Assembly (NCBI GenBank): GCA_044227095.1
Contig: JBGAFV010000002.1
Span: 496,001 to 560,000 of the forward strand
Source of the DNA: JACMLD01 sp044227095
Lineage (GTDB): Bacteria > Bacteroidota > Bacteroidia > Chitinophagales > Chitinophagaceae
Direction: 5' to 3'
Length of the DNA: 64,000 bases
Shown here in pieces: positions 18,230-26,975 of this stretch. Position 1 is the first letter of the stretch. Every line of letters starts with the position of its first letter. Below the pieces are notes generated by a model. It was not told where the DNA came from. It did not search any database and worked only from the letters and a program-made list of their open reading frames with translations. The position numbers were made by a program, and so were the translations under genes.

Positions 18230-19306
18230 TTAAAAATGCCAGCCCATAATTGCCATCAGTGTTACCAATAATAAATTAACCATGCTGATGGGCAGCAAAT
18301 ATTTCCATTCTAAATTTAATAATTGATCTACCCGCAACCGCGGAAATGTCCACCTGAACCACATAATTAAAAAGATAAGTCCAAAAGTTTTTCCCAGGAA
18401 CCACAACGATGACGGTACATAATCCATAATGTGGTTAAACGATTGCCAGTTACCGATGTGAAACGGCATCCAGCCGCCAAAAAACAATGTAGCGCCAATA
18501 GCACATGCAATAAATATATTAATGTATTCAGCAAGAAAGAACAGTGCGAACTTCATTCCTGAATATTCTGTATGAAAACCTGCGGTTAGTTCCGATTCTG
18601 CTTCTGCCAAATCAAAAGGTGCACGGTTGGTTTCTGCAGTTACTGCTATAATAAATATGATGAATGAAATGATAACAGGGATATGACCTTTAAAAATCCA
18701 CCAGCCATTTTCCTGTGAGGCAATAATGTCTGTTATTTTTAAACTGCCTGTTAAAACAATGATGGAAAGAATGGAGAGCCCGGCAGATAATTCATAGCTT
18801 ACTATTTGTGCCCCGCTGCGCATGGCACCGAGCAAAGAATATTTATTATTACTTGCCCAGCCGGCCATTAAAATACCAATTACAGAAACAGATGAAACAG
18901 CAGATACAAACAACACGCCTATATTAATGTCCCAGATCTGAAAACATTTTGCAAAGGCAATAGGCGCCAGCAATAACATTGCTGTTATCATAACCATATA
19001 CGGCGCTGCATTGAATAAAAATTTATCGGCACCATCAGGTGTCAATCCTTCTTTCATCATTAGCTTAATAGTATCTGCAAGACTTTGAAACATTCCTTTG
19101 GGGCCAACACGGTTGGGGCCAAGCCTTATCTGCATATACGCCGCTACTTTTCTTTCCATTAGTACAAGTACAAGTCCGAGTGTAGCAAACAAACCGATAG
19201 CACATAAGCCCACCAGCACAAATTCAAACAGCAATGCCCATGCGGGTGAGAAGCTGCTGTTGAGCCAGGTGTGAATTGAGTTGGTTATTTGTTCTAAGCT
19301 AAACAC
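18230..19306 (-). CDS. nuoH: NADH-quinone oxidoreductase subunit H
   Basis: NuoH forms much of the quinone-access channel and anchors the peripheral arm. The 358 residues show the conserved MERKVAAYMQIRLGPNRVGP motif (its Glu, Arg and Pro residues intact), the LLGAMRSGAQIVSYELSAGL loop, and ETNRAPFDLAEAESELTAGF near the quinone channel. The length is usual. The start codon is GTG at 19304-19306, with a stop codon a few triplets upstream, so no longer form is possible. In most genomes nuoE, nuoF and nuoG would sit between nuoD and this gene; here there are only 222 bases. Confidence 0.96.
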   Translation of the reverse strand: MFSLEQITNSIHTWLNSSFSPAWALLFEFVLVGLCAIGLFATLGLVLVLMERKVAAYMQIRLGPNRVGPKGMFQSLADTIKLMMKEGLTPDGADKFLFNAAPYMVMITAMLLLAPIAFAKCFQIWDINIGVLFVSAVSSVSVIGILMAGWASNNKYSLLGAMRSGAQIVSYELSAGLSILSIIVLTGSLKITDIIASQENGWWIFKGHIPVIISFIIFIIAVTAETNRAPFDLAEAESELTAGFHTEYSGMKFALFFLAEYINIFIACAIGATLFFGGWMPFHIGNWQSFNHIMDYVPSSLWFLGKTFGLIFLIMWFRWTFPRLRVDQLLNLEWKYLLPISMVNLLLVTLMAIMGWHF

Positions 19307-19334
19307 GTTTATTACTTTAAATTATTTCAATTCC

Positions 19335-19528
19335 AGTTGCTAGTTGTAAGATACAAGTTGCAAGTCTTTTATTCATAGTTTGTTTGTCAATCTTAAAGCG
19401 CTGAATAATGTGTTTAAGCACAAGTGTGCGACGCAACGATGTTAAATAGAATTCCAAATGTTGAGTCAAAAAACTTCTTCCAACGAAAACTAATAACTTG
19501 TAGCTTGCAGCTCACATCTTGCAGCTTT
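19335..19528. repeat. Inverted heptamer arms where nuoEFG would lie
   Basis: The left arm at 19335-19369 holds five consecutive heptamers of the form AGTTGnA and variants. The right arm at 19497-19528 holds four or more heptamers of the form CTTGnAG and runs into the nuoD stop codon at 19529. Read on opposite strands the two arms share the word GCAAG/GTTGCA. The core between them contains the 15-base start (19427-19441, TGCGACGCAACGATG) of a sequence found again at 26925 and 37569. There is no ORF of note in the gap. Confidence 0.75.
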
Positions 19529-20653
19529 TCACCTGTCTATATCCGGTATCACCAAATCTAACGTACCCATACTTGCGACCAAATCTCCAATCTTACCGCC
19601 TTTTGCAATATGGTTTAGCGCAGACAGATTAGCAAACCCGGGCGAACGGAATTTAATACGATAAGGCGTTGTTGCGCCTTCACTTATTATATACACACCA
19701 AACTCGCCACGGGCAGTTTCTACTCTCTGGTAAAATTCTCCTTTGGGCAATTTCAATACAGCTTTTGTTTTTGCCTGGAAATCGCCTTCGGGAATATTAT
19801 CAATCAGTTGTTCCAGAATTTTTACAGACTCACGCATTTCTCTTAGCCTCACCATATACCGTGCAAATGAATCGCCACCGGTTTCCAGTATTTCATCAAA
19901 CTGAAGTGTATTATAAATTTCATAAGGATACAATTTTCTTATATCGCAGGCCACGCCACTGCCACGTGCAGTAGGACCAGTGCAACCATAAGATATTGCA
20001 TCTTCAGGAGAAATATAGCCAACACCCTTCATGCGGTTTTGAAAAATGATATTGCCTGTAAGCAGTTCGTCATACTCATCCACTTTTGATTTGAAAAGCT
20101 GTATAAAATTTTTTACCCGCTTTTGAAAATTGGGATGAATATCTGCCATTACGCCGCCGGGCACTATATAATTCATGGTTAGCCTTGCACCGCAGGTTTC
20201 TTCCATTATATCATTTATATTCTCCCTCTCTCTAAATGCATGAAAAAACGGCGTAAAGGCGCCGAGATCCATTGCCATAGCGCCCCACCATAATTCGTGA
20301 GAAGCTATTCGTGTAAGTTCATCTACCAATACCCTTATTACCTGTGCACGTGGTGGAATCTCCAATTGCAAACCCTTTTCTACGCATAACGCACATGCAT
20401 GGTTGTTAATGTGAGACGATAAATAATCCATGCGACTGGTAACATAAATAAACTGGCGGTAAGTAAGGCTCTCGCACATTTTTTCAATAGAGCGATGAAT
20501 ATAGCCGAGGTGCGGCTCTACTTTTTTAATAGTTTCTCCGTTAAGGGTTACAACAAGATGCAGTACACCATGCGTAGCCGGATGCTGCGGCCCGATGTTG
20601 ATGATTAAATCGTCGGCCCCCTCACCCCCAAAGGGGGAATTTTCTGAGTCCAT
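19529..20653 (-). CDS. nuoD: NADH-quinone oxidoreductase subunit D
   Basis: NuoD is the 49-kDa subunit that forms the quinone-reducing site with NuoB. The 374 residues begin MDSENSPFGGEGADD and then follow the family closely: INIGPQHPATHGVLHLVV (quinone-site His), EPHLGYIHRSIEKMCE, YVTSRMDYLSSHINN, RGSGVACDIRKLYPYE and a C-terminal FRSPGFANLSALNHI ending VIPDIDR. The start was set at the ATG at 20653. A TTG at 20725 would add 24 residues that do not look like the family. The odd Gly-rich N-terminal segment comes from a G/C-rich hairpin repeat inserted in frame. The gene is separate from nuoC, not fused. Confidence 0.95.
   Translation of the reverse strand: MDSENSPFGGEGADDLIINIGPQHPATHGVLHLVVTLNGETIKKVEPHLGYIHRSIEKMCESLTYRQFIYVTSRMDYLSSHINNHACALCVEKGLQLEIPPRAQVIRVLVDELTRIASHELWWGAMAMDLGAFTPFFHAFRERENINDIMEETCGARLTMNYIVPGGVMADIHPNFQKRVKNFIQLFKSKVDEYDELLTGNIIFQNRMKGVGYISPEDAISYGCTGPTARGSGVACDIRKLYPYEIYNTLQFDEILETGGDSFARYMVRLREMRESVKILEQLIDNIPEGDFQAKTKAVLKLPKGEFYQRVETARGEFGVYIISEGATTPYRIKFRSPGFANLSALNHIAKGGKIGDLVASMGTLDLVIPDIDR
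20616..20646 (-). repeat. CCCCCTTTGGGGG hairpin repeat inside nuoD
   Basis: On the minus strand the 5' end of nuoD contains CCCCCTTTGGGGG followed by TGAGGGGGC, a self-complementary G/C-rich word. It encodes the SPFGGEGA stretch before the first conserved NuoD motif. The same kind of word is familiar to me from intergenic and in-frame sites in other Bacteroidota; here I see one copy. Confidence 0.6.
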
Positions 20654-20731
20654 TAATTTGATTTCATTCAATTGCAAGTCCGCGTTTATTAATATTGTTA
20701 TTATAAATGCCCCGTGTTTGTGCAACGGAGT

Positions 20732-21190
20732 TTATAGTTTAATCATGTTAACCGGGTCTTCAAAATCTTTGCGCATTGGGTTGCGGCCTTCCCAACCGTC
20801 TGGCAAAATCAGCAACCGAAGATCCGGGTGATTGATAAACTGTACGCCAAACATTTCATAAGCTTCACGTTCATTAAATTCTGCTGTGCGCCATATATCG
20901 CTTACCGTTTCAATTTTTGGATCGTTCCTATCCAGTTTTATTTTTACAACTATATTATGCCTGAATTTAGTGGAAGTAAAATGGTAGACCATAGAGAGAT
21001 GCGTTTTCCAGTCTACGCAGGTAATGCAAAACAAAAAATCTAAAGACAGTTCCGCATTGTTTCTTAACCTGGTTGCAAATTGTTTCCATGCTGCAGCTTC
21101 AGCAGCAACATTTATCCATTCTCCGCCTTCTTCAAAAACGGCGGCTGGCAGCAATTCGGTAATCTTTATTTTAATTTCTTCGTTTGTCAT
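20732..21190 (-). CDS. nuoC: NADH-quinone oxidoreductase subunit C
   Basis: NuoC is the 30-kDa subunit of the peripheral arm. The 152 residues contain the family signature WRTAEFNEREAYEMFGVQF followed by NHPDLRLLILPDGWEGRNP and KDFEDP. It lies 17 bases downstream of nuoB and immediately upstream of nuoD. It is encoded separately from nuoD, unlike the fused nuoCD of enterobacteria. Confidence 0.95.
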   Translation of the reverse strand: MTNEEIKIKITELLPAAVFEEGGEWINVAAEAAAWKQFATRLRNNAELSLDFLFCITCVDWKTHLSMVYHFTSTKFRHNIVVKIKLDRNDPKIETVSDIWRTAEFNEREAYEMFGVQFINHPDLRLLILPDGWEGRNPMRKDFEDPVNMIKL

Positions 21191-21207
21191 TTTTCTTTAT
21201 CTGCCGT

Positions 21208-21750
21208 TCAAAGGTTTGCGCTGTCGGATTTTATTTGTTCACGTGTCATACCCATTTTTATTTTTTGCTGTAATGATATCAATGCATGCAATAATGCTTC
21301 TGGCCGCGGTGGGCAACCGGGTATATACACATCTACCGGTATAATATGGTCTGCGCCTTTTACCACCGAATAGGTATTGTAAAAAAAAGGGCCTCCACTT
21401 ATAGCGCAGGCACCCATTGCAATTACATATTTTGGATCGGCCATCTGGTCGTACAATCGTTTTAATACCGGCGCCATTTTATTTACAATGGTACCTGCTA
21501 TAATAATTACATCCGCTTGTCTTGGCGTAGCCCTTGCTACTTCAAAACCAAAACGCGAAAAATCATATTTGGAAGAAGCCACTGCCATCATTTCTATGCC
21601 ACAGCAACTGGTAGCAAATGTTAGCGGCCATAAAGAATTGGAACGTGCCCAATTAATAACATCATCCAGTTTGCTAAGTACAATACCTCCGCCTGCAGTT
21701 TCATGTATCTGCCCGGGAAAATTTGCTGGTATGTTTTTTTGCTCTGTCAA
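21208..21750 (-). CDS. nuoB: NADH-quinone oxidoreductase subunit B
   Basis: NuoB carries cluster N2, the last electron carrier before quinone. The 180 residues have the tandem Cys49-Cys50 (SCCGIEMMA), Cys115 (AMGACAISGG) and Cys146 (IPGCPPRP), all four ligands of N2. The run ATPRQADVIIIAGTI is also typical. The start codon is TTG at 21748-21750; no ATG lies nearby in frame, and starting later would remove conserved residues. Upstream is a 121-base gap made mainly of heptamer repeats. Confidence 0.95.
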   Translation of the reverse strand: MTEQKNIPANFPGQIHETAGGGIVLSKLDDVINWARSNSLWPLTFATSCCGIEMMAVASSKYDFSRFGFEVARATPRQADVIIIAGTIVNKMAPVLKRLYDQMADPKYVIAMGACAISGGPFFYNTYSVVKGADHIIPVDVYIPGCPPRPEALLHALISLQQKIKMGMTREQIKSDSANL

Positions 21751-21783
21751 GATTGATTTTATTTTAAACCGCAGATAAAGTAT

Positions 21784-21871
21784 ATGGTGAAGGGTGTAAG
21801 GTTTAAGGTGTTTATTTATTTTTTACTCGCCGCACTGACTAATGACTAACGACTCCCGACTAAAGACTAAC
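21784..21871. repeat. Two heptamer arms in the nuoB-nuoA gap
   Basis: At 21784-21811 are four exact-period heptamers of the form AAGGTGT and variants. At 21837-21871 are five exact-period heptamers of the form GACTAAn, ending at the base before the nuoA stop codon (21872-21874). The two words differ, so this is a mixed pair. The GACTA word recurs at 52073-52107. Confidence 0.8.
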
Positions 21872-22222
21872 TCACATCCACTTCAACGCTCCCTTTTTAT
21901 GTGCATATAAAAAGCCCATAAAAAGTATAAAGAAAAACACAATGATTTCTATAAGCGCAGGCATTCCAATTTTTTTTACCACAACAGCCCAAGGATACAT
22001 GAACACCAGTTCTACATCAAAAACCAAAAAGATAAGTGCGAAAAGATAATAGCCAACATTAAACTGGTTCCAGGGAGAACCTTGTGAAGGAATGCCTGAT
22101 TCGTAAGCCTGGCCCTTTTGAGAGTTACGGCTTCCTTTTACAAATATGCGGGCGACAGCCATACCACCGGCAGAAAAAGCAATCGCTGCAAAAATCAGCA
22201 CAATTAAAGATGAAGCACCCAT
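21872..22222 (-). CDS. nuoA: NADH-quinone oxidoreductase subunit A
   Basis: NuoA is a three-helix subunit at the junction of the two arms of complex I. The 116 residues include the signature YESGIPSQGSPWNQFNVGYY with its conserved Glu and the second-helix LIFLVFDVELVFMYPWAV. The start was set at the ATG at 22222; a TTG two codons earlier is less likely. It is the first gene of the operon, so the main nuo promoter should lie in the 430-base gap upstream. Confidence 0.94.
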   Translation of the reverse strand: MGASSLIVLIFAAIAFSAGGMAVARIFVKGSRNSQKGQAYESGIPSQGSPWNQFNVGYYLFALIFLVFDVELVFMYPWAVVVKKIGMPALIEIIVFFFILFMGFLYAHKKGALKWM

Positions 22223-22659
22223 TGGCAAGATTTTAGTGCAGCACTAATATAGGAAGTATAATTTAAAAAAGTTTATTTTTTATCTAACCGCGGCGGCACG
22301 GAGAACACAAAGTTGCACAGAAGTTTTTTGTTGATTGCAGCCTATGCTTTCCTTATATTTCTATGAGCCTATGTGGTGTAATTTTTTACCACATAGAAGC
22401 AATAGAAGTATAGAAACACATAGCTAGGAAAATCTGCGAATCTGCGGCAATTGTCTGAACCAGGATTTATTGGATTGTTGGGATTAATAGGATATTAATT
22501 GAAGTCCATGATTTCCTGTGTTGTGAAGTCTTTTCACCACTTAGAATCATAGGGCCATAGCCTCACATAGAATTATCTATTGTGTTTCTATTGTACCTAC
22601 TGTGTGGTAAATAATAATCTGCGAATCTGAGGCTAAAACAAAATTGCTAGCTTTGCCAA
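22223..22659. repeat. Repeat-filled divergent gap between nuoA and the MOSC gene
   Basis: The gap holds an inverted pair CTATGTGGT/ACCACATAG (22369-22396, ten-base loop), degenerate units of the form ATAGAAnC around 22391-22425, their counterparts on the other strand around 22580-22612, and twice the octamer doublet AATCTGCG (22431-22446 and about 22617-22632). It also has a word of the type GAACCAGGATTTATTGGATT near 22456. These look like the repeat arms of other gaps but with a looser period. I see no ORF or RNA gene. The nuoA promoter must lie near the left end; I could not pick a clear box. Confidence 0.55.
22648..22655 (+). promoter_or_regulatory. -7 promoter box of the MOSC gene
   Basis: TAGCTTTG matches TAnnTTTG exactly, and the start codon follows after four bases (CCAA), the same spacing as in folD and the response regulator gene. 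No good TTG -33 box at 19-20 bases is visible. Confidence 0.55.
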
Positions 22660-23478
22660 ATGTTAACAGTAAGCGGTCTTTATATTTATCCCATCAAATC
22701 ATTGGGCGGAATTTCTGTTAGCCAGGCCGTTATTACCAGCCGGGGGTTTTTGTACGACAGGCGCCTGCTGCTCACAGATACCAATAACCGTTTTCTTACC
22801 CAACGAGAACACGCTGCTATGGCTTTGCTGCAGCCTGTTATAAAAGAGGATGGTCTTTATATTCACCATAAGAATAATAGTTATGCGCCTTTGTTTATTC
22901 CGCACAGACCTTCTTCCAGCGAACTTGTTTCGGTAACCATTTGGGATGATACCTGCGATGCACAGGTATATGATTCTGCCATAAACAACTGGTTTAGCGA
23001 AGTATTGAATTTTCCATGCCAGCTTGTATATATGCCGGATACCACTAACCGCGAAGTAGATAAACGTTATGCTTTCAATAATGAAATAACTTCTTTCGCT
23101 GATGCCTACCCGATGCTGATTATTGGTCAGTCTTCTCTAGACGATCTTAATACAAGACTTGATGAGGCATTGCCAATGAACCGCTTTCGGCCCAATATTG
23201 TGTTTACCGGAGGCAAACCATTTCTTGAAGATAAAATGCGGGAGTTTAGCATTAATGGTGTGCAATTTAGCGGTGTTAAACTTTGTGCCCGCTGTGTAAT
23301 GACTACTATTAACCAGGATACTATTGCAACTTCAAAAGAACCATTGAAAACACTTGCCACTTACCGTTTTAAAAACAATAAAATTCTATTTGGACAAAAT
23401 TTATTGCACAGGGGCGATGGCACTATACACGTTGGCGATGAAATTATTGTTGAAACTTATCAGCCTGCGTCTTTCTAA
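22660..23478 (+). CDS. MOSC domain-containing protein with N-terminal beta-barrel domain
   Basis: The 272-residue protein has an N-terminal MOSC_N-type beta domain (GLYIYPIKSLGGISV, GFLYDRRLLLTD) and a C-terminal MOSC domain with MNRFRPNIVF and LCARCVMTTINQDT, where Cys209 or Cys212 would be the sulfur- or molybdenum-cofactor ligand. Relatives are cofactor-sulfurase-like proteins and amidoxime-reducing (YcbX/mARC-like) enzymes. There is no fused ferredoxin domain, unlike YcbX. No molybdenum-cofactor genes are nearby, so its substrate cannot be told from context. It converges on the phosphoesterase gene with a 12-base gap. Confidence 0.9.
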   Translation: MLTVSGLYIYPIKSLGGISVSQAVITSRGFLYDRRLLLTDTNNRFLTQREHAAMALLQPVIKEDGLYIHHKNNSYAPLFIPHRPSSSELVSVTIWDDTCDAQVYDSAINNWFSEVLNFPCQLVYMPDTTNREVDKRYAFNNEITSFADAYPMLIIGQSSLDDLNTRLDEALPMNRFRPNIVFTGGKPFLEDKMREFSINGVQFSGVKLCARCVMTTINQDTIATSKEPLKTLATYRFKNNKILFGQNLLHRGDGTIHVGDEIIVETYQPASF

Positions 23479-23490
23479 TGGATAAACCAA

Positions 23491-24681
23491 TTATTTTTTA
23501 TCCAGCGGAATAAAATGGCCCTCATCAATTTTACCATCTTTTACATTGTACAGCATAACACCCGAAGGCATTTTAATACCACTTTCTTCTGAAGGGCCAA
23601 TTACTGCTCCTGTTTGTTCAAATCTTGTGGTTAACCCTTCTACATAAAATCTTTGCCGCGAATGATAATGACCGGCTAGTGCCAATGGATAATTATGATC
23701 CTTTAAAATTTCCAACACTTTACTTGCGTTGGAAACAATATGCCTGTATTGAATTACACCATGCTCTCTTTCTATTACCCTTCCCGGCCCATCATCTTCA
23801 TAAGGCTGCAGGCTTAACCCACCGCTAAAAAATGGCACATGCTGAAAAGTAACTACAGGCATTGAAGGACTAACTGCTGCAATATCTTTCTTTAACCATT
23901 CCAGTTGTACACTATCAATATTACCATAGTACCACAAATCTTCAAACTCAAGACTGTTTAATCCTATAAAATGAATGCCGCCATAATTAAAAGAATAATA
24001 ATCGGGCCCAAAATAATGGCGATACATTTTTCTTCCATACAGGGGATTTTGAGAACTTACAAGCGAGAGATGGCGTTCTATTCCAAATATTTCATGATTG
24101 CCGGGTATTAACCGGAGTGGCGGCTTTATCTTGCTGCTTTCCTTTGCAAACAATTCGTATAAAGAAACGGCTTCTTTTTCTCCTACACGCAATGCATCTT
24201 TTACCAAATCGCCGGTTACAATTACCAAAGCTGGTTTTGCAGAATCTATTATCGCCCTGAATTTATCCATGCGATCAATAGATTTCTCACTGATATGTGT
24301 ATCCGAAGCCTGGATAAATGAAAAAGACGCTGGAGTTTTTATTTTTGTAAGCGGAAAATTAATTTCTTTGTCGGTTGTAACATTGCGCCAGAAATTTCCT
24401 GTTAAGGCATAGCCATCGGGTGTGCTGATAAAAACAATGCCATAGCCAGCTACATTTGCTAGTTCATACTTTCCGTCTTTGTTAGACAAAACTACATTTA
24501 CCTGGTCTGATACCGTTACAGCGCCAACACCCGGTTCGCCCGCATCTTTTGTACCGTTATTGTTGATGTCTTCAAATACATAACCGGCAACAGAATTCTT
24601 TACACCCTGTGCATGTATAAAACCAGGAACAATAATACAGGCTGCAATAATTTTTAAACAACGGGTATATGGCTTTTTCAT
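23491..24681 (-). CDS. Secreted calcineurin-like metallophosphoesterase
   Basis: The 396-residue protein has a signal peptide (ending GFIHAQ), an N-terminal SdrD-B/transthyretin-like beta domain (GYVFEDINNNGTKDAGEPG, about 32-95) and a calcineurin-like domain. The metal-binding motifs are in order: ASDTHIS, VTGDLVKD, PGNHEIFG, FQHVPFF and AGHYHS. It is therefore a two-metal phosphoesterase acting in the periplasm or at the surface. The N-terminal domain is the type seen with phosphoesterases of this architecture in Bacteroidota. It lies nine bases after the GH78-like gene and is the last gene of the glycan cluster. The substrate is unknown. Confidence 0.9.
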   Translation of the reverse strand: MKKPYTRCLKIIAACIIVPGFIHAQGVKNSVAGYVFEDINNNGTKDAGEPGVGAVTVSDQVNVVLSNKDGKYELANVAGYGIVFISTPDGYALTGNFWRNVTTDKEINFPLTKIKTPASFSFIQASDTHISEKSIDRMDKFRAIIDSAKPALVIVTGDLVKDALRVGEKEAVSLYELFAKESSKIKPPLRLIPGNHEIFGIERHLSLVSSQNPLYGRKMYRHYFGPDYYSFNYGGIHFIGLNSLEFEDLWYYGNIDSVQLEWLKKDIAAVSPSMPVVTFQHVPFFSGGLSLQPYEDDGPGRVIEREHGVIQYRHIVSNASKVLEILKDHNYPLALAGHYHSRQRFYVEGLTTRFEQTGAVIGPSEESGIKMPSGVMLYNVKDGKIDEGHFIPLDKK

Positions 24682-24690
24682 ACTGTAGTT

Positions 24691-26853
24691 TTATATTGCT
24701 TTATAATTCACCATGTATTCAACACCAGGTTGAATGCTGACTTCATATGTGTTTTCACCAACACTATTTGCTGTAATATTTTTCCCTGTTGGTTTTGTTT
24801 TACTTTTTATTTTTAAGATACCATTACCTGATGCACTTTTAATTTTTATTTGCGTAGTACTGCAATAAAGATCTATAGTACCATATGGTGTAGGCACTTT
24901 GCCTTCCATCCATTGCAATCCGCCAAGTAGTGGCTCTGCAACATAAGTAGCATAACCCGGTGCTGTTGGTTTTACGCCGAGATAATATTTGCCCAATAAA
25001 TAAATAGGACTTGCACCCCATGCATGGCATAAACTTTTTCCGAATGGACGGCCATACATGGCATATTGCGCTGCACCCTTTTCTGCAGGATTGTACAATT
25101 CCCAGAAAGAAGTGGCGCCCAATTGCAACATTCCGCCCCAGTAATCTTTTATTTGCTTCAATACATAAGATTGTTCGCCCATTGCACATAAAGCTTCCAG
25201 TTCATAAAAGCGCATATACGGTGTAGTTATCTTCTGTATATTATCATTCAGCAGCACTGATTTTTTTACTGCCTGCTTTTGCGCATCATTAAAATATCCA
25301 AAGAATATAGAAAACATGTTGGCATACCGGGTTACATTATCCGATTGCTTTCCATCTATGCGTGTATGTACCAACGCTTGTTTGCTATCATTCCAGTAAT
25401 ACTCAAATAATTTTTTTCGAAGATCTTCTGCCAATGCTTTGTATTCATTTTGTTTTTTTGCATCGTTAACTATTCCCGCACACAATGCCATAGTCTCGAG
25501 GCTTCTGCACAGCAGCAATTGTTCAAAACTCAGTTCTCCGTCTTTGCGCAATCCTTCTGCCCAATCAATAAATATCCAGTCACCGGGCATGCCTTCCATT
25601 AATCCATTTTTATTTCTGCGGCTGAGGCAATAGGTCATCAGGCTTTGCATGCGTGGGTAATTCTGCAACAAAAAAGTTTTATCGCCTGTATAGAGATAGT
25701 AATCATAAATGCTGATGAACCAATAAAGGCTATAATCCATTATGGTATTGATATGGCCCGTTACCGGATCTTTTCCCCGCAATGAGTACATGGTACGTTT
25801 CACAGTTTCATTATCACTCATCAGGTAATAGTTCATAAGATAACTTTGAGAAGCGTCGCCGCTCCATACCCAGCGATCTCTTTTAATGCCATCTACAAAA
25901 AACTCCCGTGTACTTAAATGCAAAGTATAGGCAGCCGTTTCGTAAATTTTATTGATGAGTGTATCTGAACATTTAAAACTTCCTTTGTCTGGCAAATCTG
26001 CATATTCGTGCAGCACGGAAACAGAATCCACGCTAACCGCTTCATCGTATGCTATGTTTACAAAACGAAAAGCTTTTGATAAAGCAAGCGTAGTATCTTT
26101 TTTATCTTTTAACCTGAATTCCATCCTGTCAAGGTTTTCGCTATGCGCTTCAGACAATGCTTCTTCTTTAGATTCTCCATAGTAAACAACTAATTTGCCA
26201 GAACCCTTTACACCGCGCAATTGTAAAAAACCGAAAGTTTCTTTACCAAAATCTGCCAGCAAAGATGTATTGGTTTTTGTAACTGATGTTGCAGACATTT
26301 TTACAACCGGTAATTTGAAAGCTGAAGGCAATTGAGAAGGAGAATTAAAATTTAAATAACCGGCATGCAAATATTTTGTGGGATCGTTTACGTCTTTGTC
26401 TTCGCAGGTTACTGTCCAGGATGAATCTGATACAATTTTTTTTCCCTGTAAAAAAAGCGAAGGCACCTGCGCCTGGTTGTATACATGAATGTCTATTGTG
26501 TGCCTGCCCGCAGGGATAACAAGTTTTTCGGGACTACCTTCTACAGTTGCATTGTCTAATCTTATACTGTAACGGCCCTCTGCAGTAATAGAAACTTCAT
26601 CAGCTTCTGTTGTAGTAATTGCCTTATGAAAATTGACCAATGGATAATGACTGTCCATTCTCCAGAATATGGGCGACATTGCCTCGCGGTCTGTTCGCCT
26701 GTTCTGCATTTGATTGGAAAGCGCAATTTCAAAATCTCCGGGATACCAGATCCATGTTGCTTGTTGCGCCGACACAGACAGCAATAAAAACAAAGGAACT
26801 AATACAATAACTATATGCCTGGCAATTGAAACAGAAAGCTTTCTTTTACTCAT
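24691..26853 (-). CDS. Alpha-L-rhamnosidase-like glycoside hydrolase (GH78-like)
   Basis: The 720-residue protein has a signal peptide (ending SVSAQ), N-terminal beta domains, then an (alpha/alpha)6 barrel from about residue 290 with FFVDGIKRDRWVWSGDASQS and MEGMPGDWIFIDWAEGLR, and a C-terminal beta-sandwich. The acidic residues in DRWVWSGD and DWAEG are where GH78 enzymes hold their catalytic acids. It probably releases terminal rhamnose or a related deoxy sugar from glycans in the periplasm. The gene shares its cluster with a second, larger GH78 protein, so two different linkages may be targeted. The gap upstream (26854-26975) carries the dispersed 33-bp sequence. Confidence 0.85.
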   Translation of the reverse strand: MSKRKLSVSIARHIVIVLVPLFLLLSVSAQQATWIWYPGDFEIALSNQMQNRRTDREAMSPIFWRMDSHYPLVNFHKAITTTEADEVSITAEGRYSIRLDNATVEGSPEKLVIPAGRHTIDIHVYNQAQVPSLFLQGKKIVSDSSWTVTCEDKDVNDPTKYLHAGYLNFNSPSQLPSAFKLPVVKMSATSVTKTNTSLLADFGKETFGFLQLRGVKGSGKLVVYYGESKEEALSEAHSENLDRMEFRLKDKKDTTLALSKAFRFVNIAYDEAVSVDSVSVLHEYADLPDKGSFKCSDTLINKIYETAAYTLHLSTREFFVDGIKRDRWVWSGDASQSYLMNYYLMSDNETVKRTMYSLRGKDPVTGHINTIMDYSLYWFISIYDYYLYTGDKTFLLQNYPRMQSLMTYCLSRRNKNGLMEGMPGDWIFIDWAEGLRKDGELSFEQLLLCRSLETMALCAGIVNDAKKQNEYKALAEDLRKKLFEYYWNDSKQALVHTRIDGKQSDNVTRYANMFSIFFGYFNDAQKQAVKKSVLLNDNIQKITTPYMRFYELEALCAMGEQSYVLKQIKDYWGGMLQLGATSFWELYNPAEKGAAQYAMYGRPFGKSLCHAWGASPIYLLGKYYLGVKPTAPGYATYVAEPLLGGLQWMEGKVPTPYGTIDLYCSTTQIKIKSASGNGILKIKSKTKPTGKNITANSVGENTYEVSIQPGVEYMVNYKAI

Positions 26854-26924
26854 AAACCGTAAGATTTAGTCTTGGCAATTTAATAGAAGATCTCAGCTGC
26901 TATTTGTACAAATGATAAAAGAAA

Positions 26925-26957
26925 TGCGACGCAACGATGATGCTATGAAAAACAAAA
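26925..26957 (+). repeat. Dispersed 33-bp intergenic sequence, copy 1
   Basis: The 33 bases starting TGCGACGCAACGATGATGCT are identical to those at 37569-37601, and the first 15 are also at 19427-19441. All three copies are intergenic and in the same orientation relative to the window. The flanks are unrelated. Function is unknown. Confidence 0.85.
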
Positions 26958-26975
26958 GCTTGTATCAGCATTAAA

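Noticed and set aside
19307..19528. Decayed nuoEFG remnants
   Set aside because: The gap translates to no NuoE, NuoF or NuoG motif in any frame. It consists of repeat arms and a dispersed repeat.
20654..20725. Longer NuoD start at TTG 20725
   Set aside because: It adds 24 residues unlike any NuoD N-terminus. The ATG at 20653 is a better start.
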